Positions 48,134-57,287 of a DNA stretch of 64,000 nt are shown in pieces. The notes under the pieces are model-generated. The model saw only the letters and a list, made by a program, of their open reading frames with translations, was not told the DNA's origin and did not search any database. The translations under genes and the position numbers were made by a program. The stretch is from Rhizobium album. GTDB taxonomy: Bacteria; Pseudomonadota; Alphaproteobacteria; Rhizobiales; Rhizobiaceae. The number at the start of each line of letters is the position of its first letter. Within the stretch, counting starts at the first letter, position 1. The stretch covers positions 558,001-622,000 of the forward strand of contig NZ_QFBC01000002.1 in assembly GCF_003122325.1 (NCBI RefSeq), in the 5' to 3' direction.

Positions 48134-48724
48134 TCAGGCTGCCCGCCGCATCATCGCCTTGCCGAGCTTCCGGCCGCTTGCCACCAGAAGGCCGACGGCC
48201 CCTTCGAGCCAGCCTTCCTTCAGTTCCAGCGCCAGAAACCGCTGCCGGTCGAAGGGGCCGGGCATCACGAGATGCCGGGTCTTCGCAGCGAAGAAGCCGA
48301 AACGTTCGTAATAGGGCGCATCCCCGACCAGAAGGATGGCGCCATGATCGCGCTTCTTGGCTTCGGCAATGGCCGCACGCATCAGCGCCGAGCCGATCCC
48401 TTTGCCCTCGTAATCGGAATCGACCGCCAGCGGGCCGAGCAGCAGCGCATCGACCGGACGACCTTCGGCATTGACGCCGGCTTCGATGTTCCACAGGCGC
48501 ACCGTGCCGATCAGCCGGCCGGCGGCATTGCGGGCAACCAGCGCCAGGCCTTCCGCCGGCACGCGGCCGCGACGGATCTTTTCCGACGACTTCTTGCGGC
48601 GGTCGGCGCCCATGGCGCGATCCAGCAGGTTTTCGCGCGCAACGACATCGCCTGCATTTTCCAGGTCGATCGTGAAAGTGGACTGCGCAAAAAATGCGCG
48701 CACGGAATCGATAACAGCGGCCAT
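48134..48724 (-). CDS. GNAT-family N-acetyltransferase
   Basis: The 196-residue protein has a short N-terminal segment and a GNAT fold with acetyl-CoA motif LAVDSDYEGKGIGSALMRAA and a following YYERFGFF. It matches the group of acetyltransferases common in rhizobia next to ornithine decarboxylase genes. The substrate is unknown. Start ATG at 48724 follows CAGGAGG; an ORF extension to 48775 is not needed. Confidence 0.85.
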   Translation of the reverse strand: MAAVIDSVRAFFAQSTFTIDLENAGDVVARENLLDRAMGADRRKKSSEKIRRGRVPAEGLALVARNAAGRLIGTVRLWNIEAGVNAEGRPVDALLLGPLAVDSDYEGKGIGSALMRAAIAEAKKRDHGAILLVGDAPYYERFGFFAAKTRHLVMPGPFDRQRFLALELKEGWLEGAVGLLVASGRKLGKAMMRRAA

Positions 48725-48855
48725 CTTGGCCTCCTGCAACAAAAAGTGCCGCCACAAGCGGACATCGGACATCATAAGTGGAACCGCCCCGGCATCAGCG
48801 GAGCGGCGAAGGACAGCCTGCCGCCCGAAGTTCGTGCGGTCGCTGCCGGGGATGC

Positions 48856-49989
48856 TTAGATCACATAGGCCTTGAGCGGCTCGAAGCCGTTGAAGGCGAC
48901 GGCCGAGTAGGTCGTCGTGTAGGCGCCGGTGCCTTCGATCAGGACCTCGTCGCCGATCGAAAGGGAGATCGGCAGCGGGTAGAGGTTCTTTTCGTACAGC
49001 ACGTCGGCCGAATCGCAGGTCGGGCCGGCAATGATGCAGGGCTCCATCGCGTCGCCGTCGCGCTCGGTGCGGATCGGATAACGGATGGCTTCGTCCATCG
49101 TTTCGGCGAGACCGCCGAACTTGCCGATGTCGAGGAAGACCCAGCGCGCATCGTCGTTGTCCGACTTCTTGGAGATCAGCACGACTTCCGCCTTGATCAC
49201 GCCGGCATTGCCGACCATGCCGCGGCCCGGCTCGATGATCGTCTTCGGGAGGTTGTTGCCGAAGTGCTTGCGCAGCGCAGCGAAGATCGCCTTGCCGTAA
49301 GCTTCAGCAGACGGCACGTCGCGCAGGTACTTGGTCGGGAAACCACCGCCCATGTTGACCATCTTCAGGTGGATGCCCTGCTTGGCAAGCGAGCCGAAGA
49401 CACGCTTTGCGTCGGCAAGCGCTGCATCCCAGGCGTCGAGCTTCGTCATCTGCGAGCCGACATGGAAGGAAACGCCGTAGGACTCCAGACCGAGCTGATG
49501 TGCGTAGACGAGAACGTCGACGGCCATCTGCGGCACGCAGCCGAACTTGCGCGACAGCGGCCATTCGGCGCCTTCGCCATCGGTCAGGACGCGGCAGAAT
49601 ACCTTTGCACCCGGCGCGGCACGGGAAATCTTCTCGACTTCCTCATGGCTGTCGACGGCAAAGAGATCGACGCCGAGCGCATGCGCGCGGGCAACGTCGC
49701 GTTCCTTCTTGATGGTGTTGCCGAACGAGATCCGGTCGGCAGTCGCACCGGCGTCGAGCGCCATCTGGATTTCGGCGACGGACGCGCAATCGAAGCTCGA
49801 GCCGTGGGCGGCGAGCAGCGACAGGATTTCCGGGGCCGGGTTTGCCTTGACGGCGTAGTAGATCGCGCTGTCCGGCATGGCGTGACGGAAAGCCTGGAAA
49901 TTGTCGCGCACGACGTCGAGGTCAACCACGAGGCAGGGACCTTCCGGACGGCGGGTGTTGATGAAATCGCGGATGCGTGCAGTGGTCAT
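48856..49989 (-). CDS. Ornithine decarboxylase, type III PLP (alanine-racemase fold)
   Basis: The 377-residue enzyme decarboxylates ornithine (and often lysine in rhizobia) to putrescine or cadaverine. The PLP lysine is Lys48 in YYAVKANP, the PLP-phosphate loop is in HVGSQ and EPGRGMVG, and the active-site cysteine in GPTCDSAD. It resembles Odc2 of Sinorhizobium. A leader of about 410 bases precedes the start, with a promoter near 50406-50434. Putrescine use also connects with the hydrolase at 32489 only in a general way. Confidence 0.93.
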   Translation of the reverse strand: MTTARIRDFINTRRPEGPCLVVDLDVVRDNFQAFRHAMPDSAIYYAVKANPAPEILSLLAAHGSSFDCASVAEIQMALDAGATADRISFGNTIKKERDVARAHALGVDLFAVDSHEEVEKISRAAPGAKVFCRVLTDGEGAEWPLSRKFGCVPQMAVDVLVYAHQLGLESYGVSFHVGSQMTKLDAWDAALADAKRVFGSLAKQGIHLKMVNMGGGFPTKYLRDVPSAEAYGKAIFAALRKHFGNNLPKTIIEPGRGMVGNAGVIKAEVVLISKKSDNDDARWVFLDIGKFGGLAETMDEAIRYPIRTERDGDAMEPCIIAGPTCDSADVLYEKNLYPLPISLSIGDEVLIEGTGAYTTTYSAVAFNGFEPLKAYVI

Positions 49990-50399
49990 GGTCGTATTCC
50001 CCTACAAGTTCTCAAGCTCCGGCGCTCGGCCAGAGGACAAAATGCAGCCAACGCCCCGCATAGGAACCAGCCGGTGGAGACCCCGGAACCTTTGCAAGCG
50101 CTGGATAGCGCAGATAATGAACCAACGCCGCAGGAACGGCATAGTTCGGTTTTGTCTGCCATGGATTGGAGGGGGAATCCCAACCGCACTTCCGGCAATG
50201 AAGGTGTGCCTCTTCAGTAACCCCGGCTGTTGGAAAGCCGGAAGACACCAGAAAGGCCCGCACCGTCGTTGCTTTAGATGTCCTCGCATTTCCCGGTTGG
50301 CCGGAATAGCGACTGGAGGGGTTAATTCCAGGTACCTTACCGATTTCCTCACCACATCGAGGATCGGCGGACACCCACGGGCACGTGCGACTTTGGGCT
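49990..50399 (-). ncRNA. Long leader of ornithine decarboxylase, candidate speF RNA motif
   Basis: About 410 bases separate a good promoter from the start codon. By published knowledge the speF motif is a structured RNA of about 400 nucleotides found upstream of alphaproteobacterial ornithine decarboxylase genes. Here several stems are visible, for instance CCGGCT/AGCCGG at 50223-50241. I did not fold it or test it against the covariance model, so the assignment rests on gene, length and position. No small peptide frame in it is convincing. Confidence 0.6.
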
Positions 50400-50405
50400 G
50401 AAACG

Positions 50406-50434
50406 GAGATAAGAATATTCGCCGACATAATCAA
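50406..50434 (-). promoter_or_regulatory. Promoter of ornithine decarboxylase leader
   Basis: On the minus strand TTGATT (50429-50434) and TATCTC (50406-50411) are 17 bases apart. Transcription should begin near 50399, giving a leader of about 410 bases. Confidence 0.5.
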
Positions 50435-50518
50435 GAATTTTTTTAAGCTGCAGGCAGATTTTTTATTGAACGAAGCAGCGCTCCTGTTCACTATTCCTTA
50501 ACCAATCGGAGGACTCGT

Positions 50519-51412
50519 ATGGACACCCTGACCCGCATCCGCGCCTTCATCGATGTCGTCGAGGCGGAAGGCTTTTCCGCCGCGGCGCGCAAGATGGGCC
50601 GATCGAAGGCGCTGCTGTCGAAATATGTGCGGGAACTGGAAGACGAGCTCGGTGCGCTGCTGCTCAACCGCACCACCCGGCAGTTCTCGCTGACCGAGGC
50701 CGGCCACACCTATTACCGCACCGCCTCCGACATCCTCAAGGAAATCGACAACCTCGCCGACCTCGTGCGCGAGAACAATGCCGACCTCAAGGGGCGGCTG
50801 CGCATTTCGGCGCCGCGCACCTATATGGACGACGATATCGGCCACTCCTTGATCGATTTCGCCAAGGCCCATCCGGACCTGTCGCTGGAAATCCTTTCGG
50901 AAGACCGCTTCGTCGATCTGATCGAGGAAGGTTTCGACGTGGCGATCCGCATCACCAAGCTGGAAGATTCCGGCATGATTGCCCGCAAGCTTGCCGATTT
51001 CCGCATCTATGTCTGCGCCACGCCGGAATTCATCGAAAAACACGGACCGCTGAACCACCCCAACGATCTCTCCGGCGTCCCCTTCATCATCGATACCAAC
51101 ACCCGCTCGCACAACAACATCCGCTTCGTCGAGCGTGACGGCTCGGCGTTTTCCGTTCCCGTCACCGGGCCGATCGAGGTGAACAGCCCGCTGGCGACGT
51201 TGCGGGCGGCCCGCGCCGGGCTCGGCGTCGCCGCCGTGCCGGACTTCGTCGCCCGTGCCGTTATCGACTCCGGCGAGATGGTCAGCCTGTTCGACGAATA
51301 CCTGCCGGCCGACCGCGGCATCTATGCCGTCTATCCGCACCGCCGCTACTTGCCGGCAAAAGTTCGGACCTTCGTCGATTTCCTGTCAAACTGGTTCCGT
51401 AAAAGGGACTGA
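50519..51412 (+). CDS. LysR-family transcriptional regulator
   Basis: The 297-residue protein has the LysR winged helix at its N-terminus (TRIRAFIDVVEAEGFSAAARKM) and a PBP-like effector domain. A strong CGGAGGAC site precedes the ATG. It is divergent from the ornithine decarboxylase leader, so it may control that gene or itself; the target is not shown by the sequence. Many members of this CrgA-like subgroup answer to quinones or antibiotics. Confidence 0.93.
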   Translation: MDTLTRIRAFIDVVEAEGFSAAARKMGRSKALLSKYVRELEDELGALLLNRTTRQFSLTEAGHTYYRTASDILKEIDNLADLVRENNADLKGRLRISAPRTYMDDDIGHSLIDFAKAHPDLSLEILSEDRFVDLIEEGFDVAIRITKLEDSGMIARKLADFRIYVCATPEFIEKHGPLNHPNDLSGVPFIIDTNTRSHNNIRFVERDGSAFSVPVTGPIEVNSPLATLRAARAGLGVAAVPDFVARAVIDSGEMVSLFDEYLPADRGIYAVYPHRRYLPAKVRTFVDFLSNWFRKRD

Positions 51413-51496
51413 CATCGAGTCGCGGCCAAGGCGCCGAAATTCCGTCCAAGTTTAGCCCGAAAAGACCCCAACGATTTGCAAAGCCATGGCCACCGC

Positions 51497-52138
51497 ATGA
51501 AACGACTTTCCATGATCATCGCCGCTCCGCTCGCGCTTCTCGCCGGCCAGGCCACGGCCCATCCGCATATCTTCGCCGAGGCGCGGCTGGAAGTTGTCTC
51601 CGACGATAGCGGCATGATCACGGAATTGCGCAATGTCTGGCGATTCGACGAGATATTTTCCTCCAGCGTGCTGATGGATTTCGACAAGAACACCAACCTG
51701 AAGCTCGATCCGGACGAACTGGCCGAAGTGGGCAAGACGGTTCGCGATTCGCTTGCCGACTTCAATTATTACATGTCGGTCAGCGAAAACGGCAAAACCA
51801 TCCCCGTCGCCAAGCCCGATGCCATCAACGTCGACTACAAGGACGGGCAGTTGCTGATGTTCTTCTCGGTCAAGCCGAGCGAACCGATGCCGCTCAAGGG
51901 CAAGCTTGCCTTCGGCGTCTACGACCCGACCTTCTACACCTCCATCGACTTCAACAGCGACGAGGACATGGCAACCGTCGGCGACGGCATGAAGGCCTGC
52001 AAGCGCGCCGTCGTCCGTCCCGACCCCGACCAGGTGCTGGCCGACAACCAGTCGACGTTGACCGACGCCTTCTTTAGCGATCCCACCGGGACCAATATGT
52101 CGAAACTCTTCGCGACGAGATTGGAACTGACATGCTGA
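51497..52138 (+). CDS. DUF1007-family periplasmic protein
   Basis: The 213-residue protein starts MKRLSMIIAAPLALLAGQATAHPHIF, a signal peptide followed by the His-Pro-His motif typical of DUF1007, which would bind metal after export. It is paired with a NicO-type nickel/cobalt transporter gene (seven-base overlap), the usual arrangement. The role is probably metal delivery to the permease. An in-frame TTG at 51476 is possible but less likely. Confidence 0.88.
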   Translation: MKRLSMIIAAPLALLAGQATAHPHIFAEARLEVVSDDSGMITELRNVWRFDEIFSSSVLMDFDKNTNLKLDPDELAEVGKTVRDSLADFNYYMSVSENGKTIPVAKPDAINVDYKDGQLLMFFSVKPSEPMPLKGKLAFGVYDPTFYTSIDFNSDEDMATVGDGMKACKRAVVRPDPDQVLADNQSTLTDAFFSDPTGTNMSKLFATRLELTC

Positions 52139-53217
52139 ACCGCCGCAATCTCTGGATCCTCTGCGCCGCCACGCTATTTGCGGCGGCAGCCGGCCTCGAT
52201 CTCGCCCATGCGCAATCGCCGCTCGGCATCGGCAGCGCCGAACCGGGCATCCCGGTCTCCGGCCCCTTTGCCGGCCTGTTCGCCTGGGTGAACGGCTACC
52301 AGCAGGCTTTTTATCGCGCCCTGACCGGCGCCCTGAAGGCGATGCGGGAAGATCCCTGGCAGCTCGGCGCGCTGATCGGCCTGTCCTTTGCTTACGGCGT
52401 GTTCCACGCCGCCGGCCCCGGTCACGGCAAGGCGGTGATCTCCTCCTACATGATCGCCAACGAGACGGAACTGAAGCGCGGCGTCATAATTTCCTTCCTG
52501 TCGGCCTTCATGCAGGGCCTTGTCGCCATCCTGCTGGTCGGCGCTGCCTATCTTGTGCTGCGCGGTTCATCGGTGTCGATGACGCAGGCGACCCAGGCGC
52601 TCGAAATCGCCAGCTTCGCGATGATCGCGCTTTTTGGCGCCTGGCTGCTGTTTCGGAAGATCCGCTCGCTGCGGCTGCCCATGCCGCAACCGAAGCTGCA
52701 ACTTGCCGGCGTCGGCAACACAATGTTTGCCGTGGAACCGCCGGAAGCGGCCAGCCTCCGCACCGCCCATCACGGCCACGCTCACGATCACCACCATCAT
52801 CACGGCCATCACGACCACCACCATGCCGCGGGCGTGGTGTGCGAGACCTGCGGTCACGCCCATGCGCCGGACCCGGAAATGCTGCGCGCCGAACGTTTTA
52901 ATGTCCGGGAAGCCTGGTCGGCGATCGTCGCCGTCGGCTTGCGGCCGTGCTCCGGCGCGCTGCTGGTGATGACCTTTTCGTTGCTGAACGGGCTTTATCT
53001 CGGCGGCGTTCTGTCGGTGCTGGCCATGTCGGTCGGCACGGCGATCACCGTTTCGACGCTGGCGACGCTCGCCGTCACCGCCAAGAGCGTCGCCTTGCGT
53101 TTTGCCGGCCACGGCTCACCGACCGCTGCCTGGGTCGGCAACGGCATCGAGATCCTCGGCGCGGTGTTCGTGATGCTGATGGGCCTGCTGCTGCTCGGCG
53201 CCGCCCTTCAGGCGTAG
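52132..53217 (+). CDS. NicO/RcnA-like nickel-cobalt transporter
   Basis: The 361-residue inner-membrane protein has about six hydrophobic segments, the motifs FHAAGPGHGKAVISSYM and GLRPCSGALLVMTF of the NicO family, and a long His-rich loop at about residues 212-248 (HGHAHDHHHHHGHHD). It moves Ni or Co across the inner membrane; direction is uncertain, since RcnA exports and other members import. The start codon lies inside the end of the DUF1007 gene, so both are translated together. Confidence 0.9.
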   Translation: MLNRRNLWILCAATLFAAAAGLDLAHAQSPLGIGSAEPGIPVSGPFAGLFAWVNGYQQAFYRALTGALKAMREDPWQLGALIGLSFAYGVFHAAGPGHGKAVISSYMIANETELKRGVIISFLSAFMQGLVAILLVGAAYLVLRGSSVSMTQATQALEIASFAMIALFGAWLLFRKIRSLRLPMPQPKLQLAGVGNTMFAVEPPEAASLRTAHHGHAHDHHHHHGHHDHHHAAGVVCETCGHAHAPDPEMLRAERFNVREAWSAIVAVGLRPCSGALLVMTFSLLNGLYLGGVLSVLAMSVGTAITVSTLATLAVTAKSVALRFAGHGSPTAAWVGNGIEILGAVFVMLMGLLLLGAALQA

Positions 53218-53227
53218 GCAGAAAACC

Positions 53228-53443
53228 TCAACGCAGGTGGCGCCGCTGGTACCGCGCCCGCAGCCAGAAGATCAGGAAAAACGCCAGGACGGCGGCGGTG
53301 CCGAAGATGGCCGCCAGCCATGGGGAAAAATCGCCGAGCCACAGCATGATCTTCGGCATGGCGAAAAACAGGAGGCCGGCGCCCAGCAGGATGATGGCGG
53401 CGGCAAAAGCCGGCGATCGTTCTTTTTTCTGCGGCGTGCTCAT
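53228..53443 (-). CDS. Small two-segment membrane protein of unknown function
   Basis: The 71-residue product has a short charged N-terminus (MSTPQKKERS), two hydrophobic segments (about residues 12-30 and 38-60) and a basic C-terminus. It ends 10 bases from the convergent NicO gene, and its start overlaps the stop of the GNAT gene upstream (ATGA). Function not recognised. Confidence 0.65.
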   Translation of the reverse strand: MSTPQKKERSPAFAAAIILLGAGLLFFAMPKIMLWLGDFSPWLAAIFGTAAVLAFFLIFWLRARYQRRHLR

Positions 53444-54138
53444 GCCGTCTGCTCCTTGCCGAGTTCACGCCGGATATCCTCCAGGCGACGTTTCTGTTTG
53501 CCGTCCGCATCGAAATTTTCCGGCGCCAGCCAGGCCTTGAAGGCCGCGTCAAGCAGCGGCCAGTCGAGGTCGATCATCGAAAACCAGGCGGTGTCGCGCA
53601 GCTTGCCGCGGGAAATCATGTGCTGGCGGAAGATGCCTTCGAAGGAAAAGCCGTAGCGGGCGGCCGCAGCGCGGCTTGCCTCGTTCCGGCTATGGCATTT
53701 CCATTCGTAGCGCAAATAGCCGAGATCTTCGAAAACGTGTTTTGCCATCAAATAATGCGCTTCCGTCGACAGCGGCGAACGCGCCATCGCCTCGCCATGC
53801 GCCACGCCGCCGACTTCGATGGCGCCGTTTGCCAGGTCGGCGCGCATGTAACTCGCCATGCCGACGATCCGGCCGGTGGCGTTGTCGCGGAAGACATGGG
53901 TGACCCAGCTGGCCTTGCCTTGCTGCACGCCTTCGAGCAAGGCCGCAAAATCCTCGACACCGCCGAAATCGGGCGCCGAGAAATACCGCAGCCGCTCATT
54001 GGTGCCCATGCCGCCCAACGCATCCCACAAGGCTTGCGGATGCGCAGCGCGATCGTACGGCTCCACGGTGACGGTGCGACCCCGCAACGTCACCGGCCGC
54101 GGCGACGGGCAGCCTTTGAACTGGGATAGATCGCGCAT
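53440..54138 (-). CDS. GNAT-family N-acetyltransferase (RimJ/RimL type)
   Basis: The 232-residue protein carries the RimJ/RimL-like pattern (IVGMASYMRADLANGAIEVGGV, MAKHVFEDLGYLRYEWKCHSRN, AARYGFSFEGIFRQHM). It transfers an acetyl or other acyl group to a small molecule or protein; the substrate is unknown. The ATG at 54138 is preferred over 54192. The start of the small membrane protein gene overlaps its stop. Confidence 0.85.
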   Translation of the reverse strand: MRDLSQFKGCPSPRPVTLRGRTVTVEPYDRAAHPQALWDALGGMGTNERLRYFSAPDFGGVEDFAALLEGVQQGKASWVTHVFRDNATGRIVGMASYMRADLANGAIEVGGVAHGEAMARSPLSTEAHYLMAKHVFEDLGYLRYEWKCHSRNEASRAAAARYGFSFEGIFRQHMISRGKLRDTAWFSMIDLDWPLLDAAFKAWLAPENFDADGKQKRRLEDIRRELGKEQTA

Positions 54139-54213
54139 GGCATTCCTTTTCGTCTCGGCAAGACGCTTAGGCCAGCCGCTACGGAAAGGCAATCGCCCAG
54201 AACGACGCGGCGG

Positions 54214-54924
54214 TCAGACCTTGGCGGTCGACACCGTTGCCTCGATATGGTCGACCAGCGCATCCGGCAGGCCGAGGCGACCGGCGAGCAGATCGAGATA
54301 ACCGCGCTCGGCGCGGCTGTCCGGCTCGATGGCGAGCCGTGAGGCAGTGTAGAGCTCGACACGCTGCTCCTCCGTCTGCGCTGCCGCAACAAGAGCGTCA
54401 AGATCGGTCGGCTCGTTCAGCTCCTTCTGGAAAAAGGCTTCCGCTTCGCTGCCGAAACCCGAAAGCTTGACCTTGTCGATGATCCGGGCGCGTTCGGTGT
54501 CATCGATATGGCCGTCGGCCTTGGCGGCGGCGATCATTGCCTGGATCAGCGCCAGAACGAAATCGTTGCGCAAGACCTGCGGCTCGGTGCTGAAACCGGA
54601 GTCGCTCGGCGGCGGCAGGAAGACCGGGCCGGTGTCGGCGCCTGTGGTCGTGCCCGCTGCCTGCGGCTCCTTGCCGGCCTGGTAGTTCTTGTAGGCCTGG
54701 TAGCCGAGGCCGGCGATGGCGGCAAGCCCGCCGATGGTCAGCGCGTTGCCGGCAATGTTGCGGCCGGTCTTGGTGCCGAAGATCGCGGCGGCAAGCGCGC
54801 CGGCGGCCAGCGGGTTGTCCTTGGCCATCTGCGTCGCCTGCCCTGCGCGGTCGCGGACGGAACCGCCGACACCGGGGATCTGGGAGCCGAGGAACTGATC
54901 CAAAATCTTGCGCGCGTCGAACAT
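54214..54924 (-). CDS. DUF533 (YebE-like) protein with TerB-like helical domain
   Basis: The 236-residue protein has a glycine/alanine-rich hydrophobic middle part (LAAGALAAAIFGTKTGRNIAG, IGGLAAIAGLGYQAYKNY) and a C-terminal tellurite-resistance-like helical bundle (ALIQAMIAAAKADGHIDDTERARI). It is probably a membrane-associated protein of unknown function. The ATG at 54924 gives the family N-terminus MFDARKILDQFLG. Confidence 0.85.
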   Translation of the reverse strand: MFDARKILDQFLGSQIPGVGGSVRDRAGQATQMAKDNPLAAGALAAAIFGTKTGRNIAGNALTIGGLAAIAGLGYQAYKNYQAGKEPQAAGTTTGADTGPVFLPPPSDSGFSTEPQVLRNDFVLALIQAMIAAAKADGHIDDTERARIIDKVKLSGFGSEAEAFFQKELNEPTDLDALVAAAQTEEQRVELYTASRLAIEPDSRAERGYLDLLAGRLGLPDALVDHIEATVSTAKV

Positions 54925-55037
54925 GCCTGTCGTCTCCGTGGTTGACTTCTTCGCCGGCAAGATAGGAAGGGATGCCGGCGAATACAAAGGGAGAGGCAGC
55001 GGAAAAGCGCCCTGCAGCGGCGATAAACCGTAAAAAG

Positions 55038-55676
55038 TCAGCTCTTGAGGGCGGCCGCTTCCGCCGCAAGCCTGGTGATGCCCGCCCAGTCGCCGGCTGC
55101 CACCATCTCCTTCGGCGCCACCCAGGAGCCGCCGACGCAGACGACGTTCGGCAGCGACAGATAGTCCCTGGCGTTCTTCAGCGAGATGCCGCCCGTCGGG
55201 CAGAAGAAAGTGCCGGCGAGCGGCGAGGACAGCGACTTGAGGTAGGCGGCACCGCCCGCCTGTTCGGCCGGGAAGAATTTCAGCACCTTGTAGCCCTCCT
55301 CCCGCAGCGCCATGACCTCGCTGGCGGTCGCAGCACCCGGCAGCAGCGGCACGTCGGAATGGCGCGCTGCATCCAGCAGTTCCTGCGTCGTGCCGGGGCT
55401 GACGACGAAGGTGGAACCGGCAGCCACGGCCGCCTCGAAATGCGCCGCGTTCAGGATCGTGCCGGCACCGACGGCGGCTCCCTCGACCTCGGCCGCCACG
55501 GCCCGGACGGCATCCAGTGCCGCCGGCGTGCGCATGGTGATCTCGATCGCCTTCAGGCCACCGGCGACGAGCGCCCGGGCAAGCGGCACGGCAGAGGCGG
55601 CATCCTCGACGATCAGCACCGGAACGACCGGTTGCAGCTTGAGGATGGAAAGAAGTTTTTCGGTTTTTTCACCCAT
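55038..55676 (-). CDS. eda: KDPG/KHG aldolase
   Basis: The 212-residue enzyme splits 2-keto-3-deoxy-6-phosphogluconate to pyruvate and glyceraldehyde-3-phosphate in the Entner-Doudoroff pathway. The Schiff-base lysine is Lys133 in KVLKFFPAE, and the acid/base glutamate is Glu45 in AIEITMRT; both match the positions known from the E. coli enzyme. Length is typical. It stands alone here, without edd. Confidence 0.94.
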   Translation of the reverse strand: MGEKTEKLLSILKLQPVVPVLIVEDAASAVPLARALVAGGLKAIEITMRTPAALDAVRAVAAEVEGAAVGAGTILNAAHFEAAVAAGSTFVVSPGTTQELLDAARHSDVPLLPGAATASEVMALREEGYKVLKFFPAEQAGGAAYLKSLSSPLAGTFFCPTGGISLKNARDYLSLPNVVCVGGSWVAPKEMVAAGDWAGITRLAAEAAALKS

Positions 55677-55834
55677 GACCGCACGTCCTTTAAAACGATT
55701 GAATTACCCCTCGAATACCCCGCCCGCACGGCGATGTCGAGATAAAAGCAAGGACCATGAGAGGACTGCGACTTTATCAACCGGCATCGCTGCGCTAGGG
55801 TGCGCCCGACTGCGCAACGGATCTGACGGAACCT

Positions 55835-56329
55835 ATGGCAAAAGAAATCGAGCGGAAATTCCTCGTCCTTGATACCCATTGGCGTGAATTCGCCTCCGCC
55901 GGTGCCACGTTCCAGCAAGCCTATATCGCCTCGATGGACGATCGCTCCGTGCGGGTGCGGGTGATCGAAGGGCAAAAAGCGCTGCTGACCATCAAGATCG
56001 GCCGCAATGCGCTGGCCCGGGAAGAATTCGAGTACGAGATCCCGCTGGCGGACGCCTGCGACATGATCAAGCAGGCCATCGGCATCGTCATCGAGAAGAC
56101 GCGCTACAAGGTGGTGCACCACGGCTTCACCTGGGAAATCGACGTCTATGATGGAATTTATCGCGGACTGACCGTCGCCGAGGTGGAGATGAAACACGAG
56201 GCCGACAATCCCACCCTTCCCGATTGGCTGGGACCGGAGGTGACGGGCGACCACCGCTACTCCAACCAGTCGCTGGCGACCGAGGACCTGCGCGAGGAGA
56301 TCGGCTATGGCATATCGCATCCTGCCTGA
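55835..56329 (+). CDS. CYTH-domain phosphohydrolase
   Basis: The 164-residue protein has the ExExK-like start (MAKEIERKFLV) of CYTH enzymes, then alternating beta strands with several Arg and Lys residues for phosphate binding (SVRVRVIEGQKALLTIKIG). Members hydrolyse triphosphate or adenylate cyclase-like substrates. It overlaps the CHAD-domain gene by 23 bases, the usual CYTH-CHAD pair. Confidence 0.9.
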   Translation: MAKEIERKFLVLDTHWREFASAGATFQQAYIASMDDRSVRVRVIEGQKALLTIKIGRNALAREEFEYEIPLADACDMIKQAIGIVIEKTRYKVVHHGFTWEIDVYDGIYRGLTVAEVEMKHEADNPTLPDWLGPEVTGDHRYSNQSLATEDLREEIGYGISHPA

Positions 56330-57212
56330 CCGGTCTTTCACCGCCGAAATCCGCCGTATCGGCAGGGAACAGTTCGGGGAGGCCATCGCCGCACTTGCGG
56401 AACGACCGGCCGGATTGCACGAGGCAATCCACGACGCCCGCAAGAATTTCAAGCGGTTACGCGGCCTCTACCGCCTCGTTTGCGCCGACGCCAAGGATTT
56501 CCGCAAGCAGGAGAACGACCGGCTGCACCACGCGGCCAAAAGCCTTTCGGGCCTACGCGACGCGACGGCGCGGATCGAGGCGGCCGGCAAGCTCGTCGAT
56601 CTTGCCGACAACAGGAAGGAACGGCAGGCGCTCGACGGCCTGCTCAAGGCCCTCGGCAAACGGCGCGATGCGATGGCAAGCGACGATGCCGAGCTGGAAG
56701 GCCGTGCCATGGCCGCCATCGACAGCTGCCGGCAGGGCATGGAGGCGCTGGAGGAACTCGACTTCGACAATCGCCGGCGGGTTACGGCCAAACGGCTGGC
56801 CAAAGGCTGGCGCAAGACGCACGGACGGGCAATCGCCGCCCTCTCCAGTTGTCGCGCCGGCGGCGCTGCCGCCGATTTCCATGACCTGCGCAAGCGCAGC
56901 CAGGATTATTGGATGTACAACCAGTTGCTGAAACCGCTCTGGCCATCGGCGATGATGGCCAAGAAGCAGGCGGCAAAAACGCTGACGGACCTGCTTGGCG
57001 ACGGCAACGACCTGAGCGTTCTCGTCGATCTGCTGGAGACCGACGAAGACTTCGCCGCCTCTATTGCGGCAGGGCCGGTCAAGGCTGCGGTCGGGCGGCG
57101 GCTGCAACAGCTGCGCAAGGACAGCCTCGCCGCAGCCGAGGATGTCTATGCCGACGCATCGGACAGGGAAGCGGACCTCATCGGCCACCTCTGGGCAAAA
57201 GCAGCAGGATGA
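56307..57212 (+). CDS. CHAD-domain protein
   Basis: The 301-residue all-helical protein is rich in conserved His, Arg and Lys (HEAIHDARKNFKRLRGLYRL, FHDLRKRSQDYWMY) as expected of CHAD domains, which bind polyphosphate. It is translated with the CYTH protein. The pair is linked to polyphosphate metabolism by family knowledge. No signal peptide. Confidence 0.9.
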   Translation: MAYRILPDRSFTAEIRRIGREQFGEAIAALAERPAGLHEAIHDARKNFKRLRGLYRLVCADAKDFRKQENDRLHHAAKSLSGLRDATARIEAAGKLVDLADNRKERQALDGLLKALGKRRDAMASDDAELEGRAMAAIDSCRQGMEALEELDFDNRRRVTAKRLAKGWRKTHGRAIAALSSCRAGGAAADFHDLRKRSQDYWMYNQLLKPLWPSAMMAKKQAAKTLTDLLGDGNDLSVLVDLLETDEDFAASIAAGPVKAAVGRRLQQLRKDSLAAAEDVYADASDREADLIGHLWAKAAG

Positions 57213-57287
57213 CACGCGACAGAGTGCCGCCGCGCCCCGTTGCAAAGCGGATTGCGCGGCATGAGCGAAAACTGTATTTCACTGCCC

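Noticed and set aside
49901-50401. Plus-strand frame of 166 codons across the ornithine decarboxylase start and leader
   Set aside because: It covers the antisense strand of the structured leader, with atypical composition and no homology pattern.
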